From NCBI RefSeq assembly GCF_003345525.1, contig NZ_QQNH01000016.1, positions 1 to 64,000 on the forward strand: DNA of 64,000 bases, read 5' to 3'. This stretch comes from Pelagibacterium lacus (GTDB lineage: Bacteria; Pseudomonadota; Alphaproteobacteria; Rhizobiales; Devosiaceae). The notes beneath the pieces are model-generated. The model was not told where the DNA came from. It searched no databases and saw nothing but the letters and a program-made list of their open reading frames with translations. Below, in pieces: positions 16,520 through 24,400 of this stretch. Position 1 is the stretch's first letter, and every line of letters begins with the position of its first letter. The position numbers and the translations under genes are program-made.

Positions 16520-19267
16520 GTGACGCGGACATTGCAAATCGCCGTTCTTGCCGCCGTATGCGTCTTCAGTCTCTGGGGCGTTGCGGGGGGCTGGTTCGCG
16601 CCGCTCGACGGCGCCCTGCGCGACATGCGCTTCAACCTGACCTCGCGCCCGGCCAGCGGTGAGATCGTCTTCATCGATGTCGGCGCCGGCGGCATGCAGG
16701 CCCGTTCGGCGCGCGATGCCTCGCAAGGACAACTGGCCCGGGCGATCGACATCATGGTCGCGCAAGGGGCCACGACGATCATATTGGACATTCCCGCTCT
16801 GGACATCGAAACCGGGCAGGGCGGGCAGCGGCTGCTCGCATCCCTCGCCGCTGCCGAGGGACGGGTGCACACCGTCGCGGTGCAGCGCGAAGCCGCCGAT
16901 GGCACGCAAAGGCTCGTATTGCCCGACGACCGGGCCGCGGCCCTCGCCACGCCCGTGGCGGTGGATGCCACCACAGCGGCGGGACCGGGCCTTGAGCGCT
17001 ACAGCACGCGCATGCTCAGCGATGGCTGGGTGATCAGCTCCATGGCGACGGCGCTCAATCCGCAATATCAGATCCTCGGCCCCCAGACCTTCCTCGTCGA
17101 TTTTTCCATCGACCTGTCGAGCGTGCCGCGCATTGCCCTCGCCGACGTCACGAGCGGCCGCTTAGCGCCCGAGGCCTTTCTCGGACGGCAGGTCGTTGTC
17201 GGTCATCCCAGCTACGACCAGCAATCGAGCCATGCGGCACCGCGCTATGGCGTGCTGTCCACCCCGGCGATGCAATTGCTGGCGGCGGAAACCATCCGCC
17301 AGGAGCGCATGCTGCGGGACATGAGCGCGGCGGCAACCGGGGCGATCATCATCCTGGGAGCGCTGGTCTTCATCCTGTTGCGCCCAAGGATGGCGCTGCA
17401 ATCGGCGATCCTGGGATCGGCGGCCTATGCCGGCGTCATCGAGTTCACCGCCCTGGTGCTGCAGGTGCATTCGGCGCTGCTGCTCGACACCGCCGGCGTC
17501 CATATCGCCCAGCTCGGCTTTATCGTCGCTGCCTTCTGGCATGAGCTGGAGGATCGGGGGCGCTCGCTCGACCATGCCGCGCAGGAACGCGATTCCATAC
17601 GCGGCCTGCTCGAACGGGTGGTGGCCGACAATTTCGACGGCGTGGTGGTCATCGACCGCAGCGGAACCATCCGGGCGGCCAGCAAACTCGCCGAGACCCT
17701 GATCGGGCCGAACCTCATCGGCAGCCGCTATGAGGCGGTCTTGCCCGAGGCCTTCCGCCGCGCCCTCGAGGGGGCGATCGGCAGCGGGCTGGCCATGGAC
17801 GAGGTGGCCGAGATGATCATTCCCTGCAACGGGGTGGATCGCGTCATCGAATTCGTCGTCACGCTGTCCGAGGTCGACGGCGCCGACCAGTCTGCCATCG
17901 GCCGGGTCGCCTGCCTCACCTTCCGCGATGTCTCCGAGCGCAAGAGCGCCGCCGATCGTCTCGCCTATCTGGCCGAACACGATCCGCTGACCGGCGCAGC
18001 CTCGCGCGTCAAGCTGGTGAAGGATCTGAGCGCCCTGCTCAGCCTGCCAACGGAACGGGCCAAAGGCGCCAGCGTGTTCCTGATCGGGCTCTCCCGCCTC
18101 AAGACCGTCAACGACACGCTCGGCCATGCCTATGGTGATGCGCTGCTCAAGCAGGTGGTCGCGCGGCTGGGACTGATGGGGCCCTTGTGCGTGGCGAGGC
18201 TTGAGGGCAATGCCTTCGCGGTGCTGCGGCCGGGCCTGGTGGGCAGCGCGGAGGGCGCCAAGTTCGCCGACCGGCTCATTGAGGAAATCGCTCGTCCCTA
18301 TCATCTCGACGGCCATCACGCGATCGTCGGTGCGCGCGTCGGGATGAGCGATTCGGACCTGTCCGGCTTCAATCCCGAAGCCATCATCACCCATGCCAAT
18401 CTTGCTCTGTCCATCGCCAGCGACCAGCCCGGCAATACGGCGACGGCTTTCGCCGCCAATATGGACACCCGCATCAAGATCAAGCAGGACATGGAAGTGG
18501 CCCTGCGGGCGGCGCTCTCCAATGGTGAGTTCCGCGTGCACTACCAGCCGCAGGTCGATCTCGAAACCCGCCGGATCGTCGGCGTCGAAGCCCTGGCGCG
18601 CTGGGTGCATCCGCAATTGGGCAATGTCCCGCCGGCCGAATTCATCCCAGTCGCCGAGCATACCGGGCTGATCATCGACCTGGGACGTTGGATATTGCGC
18701 ACGGCGACGCGCGAAGTGGCCGGTTGGGCGACCCCGCTGCGCGTTTCGGTCAATATCTCGCCCATGCAGTTCGATTTCGGCGACATCGTCGGCGATCTCC
18801 GCGCGGCGCTGGAGCAATCGGGACTGCCGCCGGGACGGCTCTGCGTGGAAATCACCGAAAGCCTGCTGGTGGCGGAAACCTCCAATGCAACCGAGAAGCT
18901 GGCGCAGATGCGCGCCATGGGCGTGAGCGTCGCCCTGGACGATTTCGGAACCGGCTATTCCTCGCTGAGCTATCTCGGGCGTCTGCCGGTGGATACGATC
19001 AAGATCGACCAGAGCTTCGTGCGCGGCCTGCCCGAGGATCTCGAGGCCTCGGCCATCGTCCGCACGGTGCTGATGCTGTCGGAATCGCTGGGCAAGCACG
19101 TCATCGCCGAGGGCATCGAGACCCAGGACCAGGCCTGGCTGCTGCGGCTGGCCGGATGCAGGACGGGGCAGGGGTTCCTTTTCGCCCGCCCGGGCCCGGC
19201 CGAGGAGATCGTCGCCATCCTCGACGATGAGGAAGCCGACCGGCTGGCGCGGGACCTGCGGAGCTGA
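16520..19267 (+). CDS. CHASE2-PAS-GGDEF-EAL cyclic-di-GMP protein
   Basis: The protein starts at GTG. It has an N-terminal membrane segment (residues 1-25), an extracytoplasmic CHASE2 sensor (about 30-265), about three membrane helices (270-345), a PAS-like domain (375-475), a GGDEF-like domain (490-640) and an EAL domain (660-905). The EAL half looks active: EALARW near 690, ITES near 775, DDFGTGYSSL near 807, KIDQSF and EGIET. The GGDEF signature is changed to EGNAF near residue 561, so cyclase activity is unlikely and the domain may only bind GTP. It probably degrades c-di-GMP in response to an external cue. Confidence 0.9.
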   Translation: MTRTLQIAVLAAVCVFSLWGVAGGWFAPLDGALRDMRFNLTSRPASGEIVFIDVGAGGMQARSARDASQGQLARAIDIMVAQGATTIILDIPALDIETGQGGQRLLASLAAAEGRVHTVAVQREAADGTQRLVLPDDRAAALATPVAVDATTAAGPGLERYSTRMLSDGWVISSMATALNPQYQILGPQTFLVDFSIDLSSVPRIALADVTSGRLAPEAFLGRQVVVGHPSYDQQSSHAAPRYGVLSTPAMQLLAAETIRQERMLRDMSAAATGAIIILGALVFILLRPRMALQSAILGSAAYAGVIEFTALVLQVHSALLLDTAGVHIAQLGFIVAAFWHELEDRGRSLDHAAQERDSIRGLLERVVADNFDGVVVIDRSGTIRAASKLAETLIGPNLIGSRYEAVLPEAFRRALEGAIGSGLAMDEVAEMIIPCNGVDRVIEFVVTLSEVDGADQSAIGRVACLTFRDVSERKSAADRLAYLAEHDPLTGAASRVKLVKDLSALLSLPTERAKGASVFLIGLSRLKTVNDTLGHAYGDALLKQVVARLGLMGPLCVARLEGNAFAVLRPGLVGSAEGAKFADRLIEEIARPYHLDGHHAIVGARVGMSDSDLSGFNPEAIITHANLALSIASDQPGNTATAFAANMDTRIKIKQDMEVALRAALSNGEFRVHYQPQVDLETRRIVGVEALARWVHPQLGNVPPAEFIPVAEHTGLIIDLGRWILRTATREVAGWATPLRVSVNISPMQFDFGDIVGDLRAALEQSGLPPGRLCVEITESLLVAETSNATEKLAQMRAMGVSVALDDFGTGYSSLSYLGRLPVDTIKIDQSFVRGLPEDLEASAIVRTVLMLSESLGKHVIAEGIETQDQAWLLRLAGCRTGQGFLFARPGPAEEIVAILDDEEADRLARDLRS

Positions 19268-19343
19268 TTTCGGCCACACTGGCCGGCGAGAGTTTGGAGC
19301 AGTCGCAGAATCGCGCCATTCTGGCCCTCCAGACACCGATTGG

Positions 19344-20447
19344 ATGAGCATGCGTATATACCGGCGGTTTCTCCTCGCCCTGGTCCTGATCATCGCCCCC
19401 GGCGGCCTCCACGCCCAGAGCATCGAGGACATGGCGGGCCAGATGATCATGCTGGGCTTTAATGGCGATGCGGTCACCGATGCCGGCGTGCGCGCCGTGC
19501 GCGAGCAGATCGGGCGCGGCGAGATCGGCGGGGTCATGTATCTGCGCACCAATGTCGCCAGCCTTCCGGCCATCCGGTCGATCAATGGCGCGCTGGTTGC
19601 GGCGCGGCCCTGGCTGCCGCCCTTCATCGCGCTGGATCAGGAGGGCGGGCAGATCGAACGCCTGACCCGGGCCGTGGGCTTTGCGGAAATCCCATCGGCG
19701 GCGGCGGTGGCCCGGCAGGGACCCGAGGCGGCGCGTGCGATCTATGCCGAATTGGGACGAAACCTGGCAAGAGAAGGGTTCAACGTCAATTTCGGCCCTG
19801 TGGTCGATCTCGACCTCAATCCCGCCAACCCGATCATCGCCCGATATGAGCGCGCCTATGGCAGCGATGCGGAGACGGTGACCGCCTTCGCGCGAGCCTT
19901 TATCGAGGGGCATCACGCGGCCGGCATGGGCACGGCGCTCAAGCATTTCCCGGGACATGGATCGAGTACCGGCGACACCCATGACGGCTTCGTGGACGTG
20001 ACCGAGGTGTGGCAGGAAAGCGAGCTCGATCCCTATCGCGCGCTGATTGGAGCCGGGCTGGCGGACATGATCATGGTGGCCCATCTCTTCAACGCCGAGT
20101 GGCAGGATGGAGATGCCCTGCAACTGCCGGCCAGCCTGTCGCCGCACTGGATTGCCGGAGTGCTGCGCGGCGAGCTTGGCTTCGAGGGCGTGGTAATCAG
20201 CGACGATCTGGAGATGGGCGCCATCCGCTCGCGATTCGACCTCGAAGAGACCGTGGTGCGCGCCGTGGCGGCCGGAAACGACATATTGCTGTTTTCCAAC
20301 ACCGTCGCCTACGACCCGGAACTCGGTACGGAAATCCATGCGATCCTGGTCGAGAAGGCGGGTGAGGACCCCCGGTTTGCCAGCCTGATCGAGGCCAGCT
20401 ACGGGCGGATCATTGCCCTCAAGCGCCGGCTGGGGATCATGCCGTAA
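19344..20447 (+). CDS. GH3 beta-N-acetylhexosaminidase, NagZ-like, with signal peptide
   Basis: The enzyme cleaves terminal N-acetylglucosamine residues, as in peptidoglycan recycling. The motif KHFPGHGSSTGDTHDG and the nucleophile motif VVISDDLEMGAI are present, along with ALDQEGGQIERL. Length is 367 residues from ATG 19344; ATG 19350 is equally possible. The first 25 residues (RRFLLALVLIIAPGGLHAQ) look like a signal peptide. That is unusual because classic NagZ is cytoplasmic. It may act on periplasmic muropeptides or chitin oligomers. Confidence 0.88.
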   Translation: MSMRIYRRFLLALVLIIAPGGLHAQSIEDMAGQMIMLGFNGDAVTDAGVRAVREQIGRGEIGGVMYLRTNVASLPAIRSINGALVAARPWLPPFIALDQEGGQIERLTRAVGFAEIPSAAAVARQGPEAARAIYAELGRNLAREGFNVNFGPVVDLDLNPANPIIARYERAYGSDAETVTAFARAFIEGHHAAGMGTALKHFPGHGSSTGDTHDGFVDVTEVWQESELDPYRALIGAGLADMIMVAHLFNAEWQDGDALQLPASLSPHWIAGVLRGELGFEGVVISDDLEMGAIRSRFDLEETVVRAVAAGNDILLFSNTVAYDPELGTEIHAILVEKAGEDPRFASLIEASYGRIIALKRRLGIMP

Positions 20448-20466
20448 CCGGGGGGACGGGCCGCAC

Positions 20467-20524
20467 CTGTTTCCCATTGGCCACATTGCCAGGCCGAATG
20501 CCGTGGGAAGCGGGAAACGGTTTT
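20467..20524 (+). terminator. Possible terminator after the GH3 gene
   Basis: CTGTTTCCC (20467-20475) can pair with GGGAAACGG (20512-20520), followed by TTTT. The loop is long, so confidence is limited. Confidence 0.4.
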
Positions 20525-20593
20525 GTCTTGCTCCCTGGCCTCGTCTAGTGTGCGACCACCGAGCTTGAGCGAGCAGATAAGGGCGCCGAGTTA

Positions 20594-21397
20594 ATGGAAG
20601 ACACCAGGCCGGTTCGGCATGTGAGGGCGTTGTTCATCAGCGATGTCCATCTCGGCATGCAAACCATCCAGGTCGAAGAACTGCTCAAGTTTCTCGCACT
20701 CCACGATGCGGATACGATCTACATCGTTGGCGATCTGATCGATGGCTGGCGGTTGCAGAAAGAGTGGAACTGGCCACCCGAATATGACGCCCTGGCCAAC
20801 CTGCTGTTCGCCAAGGCCCGGGCCGGCGCGCGCCTGGTCTACCTCCCCGGCAATCACGACGAGTTCCTGCGCGACTATCTGGGCACCTATTTCGGCGGCG
20901 TGGAGATCGTCGACCGCATGGTGCACATCACCGCGGACGGCAAGCGCTATCTGGTGATCCATGGCGACCAGTTCGACGTGGTGGTGGCCAATGCCAAATG
21001 GCTCGCCCATATCGGGGACTGGGCGTATAATTTCGCCCTCACCGTCAACGTGCCCGTCAACTGGATCCGCCGCCGGCTGGGCCTCTCCTACTGGTCGCTG
21101 TCGGCCTGGGCCAAACGCAAGGTCAAGAACGCCGTCAGCGTGATGGGCCGGTTTGAGCAGGCGCTATCGCTCGAGGCGCGCAATACCGAGGTGGACGGCG
21201 TGATCTGCGGCCATATCCACCACGCGACCATGCACCACAAGTTCGGAATCCACTACATCAATTCCGGCGACTGGGTAGAAAGCTGCACGGCCATCGTCGA
21301 GGAACATGACGGCGCGTTCGAGTTGATCCGCTGGAAGGACATGAGCGCCCCGCCGCGCAAGCGCCGCGGATTGGGGCGATTGCGCGCGACCCAATAG
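20594..21397 (+). CDS. LpxH-like calcineurin-type metallophosphoesterase
   Basis: The metal-binding pattern of calcineurin-like phosphoesterases is complete: DVHLG (Asp and His, residues 17-21), GDLIDGW (47-53), GNHDEF (86-91), HGDQFD and CGHIHHA (about 200-206). The 267-residue length and HGDQFD segment match proteins annotated as UDP-2,3-diacylglucosamine pyrophosphatase-like, a lipid A step. Most alphaproteobacteria use LpxI for that step, so the real substrate is uncertain. The gene stands alone with a terminator at 21419-21442. Confidence 0.8.
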   Translation: MEDTRPVRHVRALFISDVHLGMQTIQVEELLKFLALHDADTIYIVGDLIDGWRLQKEWNWPPEYDALANLLFAKARAGARLVYLPGNHDEFLRDYLGTYFGGVEIVDRMVHITADGKRYLVIHGDQFDVVVANAKWLAHIGDWAYNFALTVNVPVNWIRRRLGLSYWSLSAWAKRKVKNAVSVMGRFEQALSLEARNTEVDGVICGHIHHATMHHKFGIHYINSGDWVESCTAIVEEHDGAFELIRWKDMSAPPRKRRGLGRLRATQ

Positions 21398-21418
21398 GAA
21401 GCGGCACCCGGAACGAAA

Positions 21419-21442
21419 AAAGGCGACCCATCGGCCGCCTTT
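21419..21442. terminator. Terminator between convergent genes
   Basis: AAAGGCG (21419-21425) pairs with CGCCTTT (21436-21442). A-rich sequence on the left and a short T-run on the right let it serve both the phosphoesterase gene and the convergent growth-pole-ring gene. Confidence 0.65.
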
Positions 21443-21465
21443 CCTGTGTTTGGGGTTTGCGAGGA

Positions 21466-24400
21466 TCAGCTCAGGCGGCCGCTGGCATGGGCCAGCATGG
21501 TATAGACCTTGCCCCGGTTGGAGGTGAGCTGGCCGAACGTGGCCTGCATGCTGTTCGGCCCGTTGGCGGCTTCCCCGAGCAATTGCTCGAACTCGCTCAT
21601 ATAGGCGCTGGCTGTGCGGCTGAACTCGGCATCGCGCTGCAGGCGGCGGCGGACCTCGTCGAAGGTCGACTGGCCGGTGATGGTGTAGAGCCGCCGGTTG
21701 AAAGCGCCGGATTCGCCGTCCTGATACCGGTTCCAGGCCGCGGCCAGAGCATCGCTGTCGATGGCGCGGGCGATGTCCTCGGTGAGGCTCGACAGGTTCA
21801 TGGGCCGCTGCGTGCCGGCCTGGCTGGCCGAGGCATTGCGCAGCACGTCGCGCAGCCATCCGCCTTCCTGCGGCGCCTGGGACTGGGCGGCCGGAGCCTG
21901 CTGGGCGCGGGACTGCACCAGGGCTTCATTGAGCCGTTCGGACGGCGACTTGGGAGCCTCGGCAGGGCGCGAAGCCATGGTGACCGTGGCCTGCTGGCGC
22001 GGCTGCTCCGGCTCGCGGGCCGGGGCAGGGCGCGGCGCCTGCGGTTCGACCCGACGCGGGGCGGCAGGAGCCGAAAGCCGGGCCGAGGGCGTGCGCGGAG
22101 CGGAACCGCCCGACACGTCATGGGTGCCCGGCTGCGCCCGGACGATGGCGTTGAGCTCGGCCAGGGCCTCGATCTGCTCGGCCACCACGCGCCGCATGGC
22201 CGCGGCGCTGGAACGGGTTTCTTCCGGCAGGTCGAGCACGGAGCGCTGCAATTCGTTGCGGGTCGCCTCGAGCTCCTGGCCGAGCTGGGATGCGGTCATG
22301 CGCATGGCGTCGGCGGTGTCGGTGAACCGGCGGGTCGCGTCGGCATAGGCCCGCTCGATATCGGCCAGCAGTTCGGACTGGGTCTGGCGCAGGGCCTGGC
22401 TGGCCCGCTGGCCTTCCGTGGAAGCTAGGTCGCCGATGGAGGAAATCTGCCCGGTGACCTCGTCCGAGGTGGAGGAGAGGGCGTCTTCCATGGCCTTGCG
22501 CGCCGTGATCAGGCGGCGCTCGGTCTGGTTGACGGTCTCGGCGATCGACTGGGCAAAGCCCCGCAGGCGGCCGTCGATTTCCTCGGTGCGCGCGGCAAAG
22601 CCCTCGGCCAGCGAATCCATGGCGCCGCGGCGGTTTTCCAGGGTGTCCATGGTGGAGTTGGAAACCTCGGCGAGATTGGCCGCCGCATGGGTGAATTCGC
22701 CGGTTTCGGTGCGCAGCCTGCCCGACATCTGGCCGAACTGATCGAGCATCGAGGCGATGGTCGATTGCAGCGCCTCGACGTGCTGGCCCATGATGGTGCC
22801 GGCTTCCTCGGTGCCCGACAGAGCATCGCGCACGGCGTTGGAATAGGAGGTGGTCTGCTCGGCGACATTGCCCTGCAGGCGGGCAAGATTGCCGGTGGAG
22901 GATTCGAGAACCCGCTGCAGCAGCAGGTTCGCGTCGTTGAGTTTGCGCAGCGACTCGGTGACCTCGTGCTGGATGCGGTTGGTCGATTCCGCCATGATCT
23001 CCTCGCTGTCGCGCGCATTGGCTTCGAGCGCGGCTCGCAGGAGATTGGTCTGGCCGCCCAGGGCCTTGGTCAGCTGGTTCTGCTTACTGTCGATGAGATC
23101 GGCGAACCTGTCGGTGTGCTCGGAAACGATGCGGTTGATTTCCGAGGCCTTGCGGCCCAGCTCGTCGGCCGTATTGACGGCGCGGACCTCGACCAGATCC
23201 TCGATATGGACGGCGGCGGTCCGCAGCTCCTCCATGGCCTTGCGGACTACGGCGTCCATCCGCATGGTGGTCTGCTCGACATCGGCCGATATGTTGGCCG
23301 TGACATTGGCCAGCTTGTCGTTGAGCACGGTTTCGATGCGCGAGGCGCCGGATTCGAGATCGGCCATGGACTGGCCGATGGCGCTGTGGATCGAGTTGGT
23401 GAGCGTCGATTCGATCCGGTCGGCGCCAGCCTCGAGGTCGCGCATGGAATCGCCGATGGTGCCGTGGATGGCCTCGTTGAGGCCGGCCAGGCGCTCGGCG
23501 GTGATTTCGGCCCGGGTGGTGATGGCCTCGGGCAGGGTGCCCAGGCGGTCATCGACCATTTCGGTGATGGCCGTGCGGGCTTCGGTGAGCCGCGATTCCA
23601 CTAGATCGGCGGCGTCGCGGGCGCTCTGGCCGACGGAGTCGGCCGCCCGGTCGATACGGGCCGTGACCCCGCTCTCCGCATCGGCGATGCGGGACACGGC
23701 GCTGTCGATCTCGCGGCCGATATTGGAATTGACCTCGGCCACCTTGCCTTCGATGAGCTGGGAGACCTGGGTGGTGCGGCTCTCCATGGTCTCGGTGACC
23801 TGGGTGAGGCTGGAATCCACGGTCGAGCGGAACTTTTCGCCTGAGGCCTCCATGGCGCCCGACAGTTCGCCGGTGCGCGAGGCAATGGTTTCCGACATAT
23901 GCGCCGACTTCTCGTCGAGCGCCGTTTCCAGCGCATTGGCGCGCTCGCCGATCGAACGTTCGAGGCGCAGGGCGGCATCGTCGACCACGCCGCCGAGATA
24001 GCGGGTGCGCTCGGTGAGGGTTTCCGACAGCTGGCTCGAGGTGATGTCGAGCATGGAATTCATCGCATTGGAGCGCTCGGCCAGCGTGTCGTCGAGCTGG
24101 GTGGTGCGGGCCGAAATGGTGGTGTCGAGCTGGGCCGTGCGGGCGTCAAGCGCCGAGGTGAGCTCTTCGCTGCGCCGGTCCAGCGCGGAGGTGAACTGCT
24201 CGGCGCGGCCATCGAGAACCGAATTGAACTGGTCGGTGCGGCTGTCGAGCGCATAGGTGAACTGGCCGGTGCGCTCGTCGAGCGCCGAGGTCAGGGCCTG
24301 AGTACGGCTGTCGATGGCCGAGGTGAAGCGCTCGGTGCGGCCGTCAAGGCCGGCATCGAGACGGCTGACACCCTCGTCGAGGGCGGCGGCCAGGCGTTCG

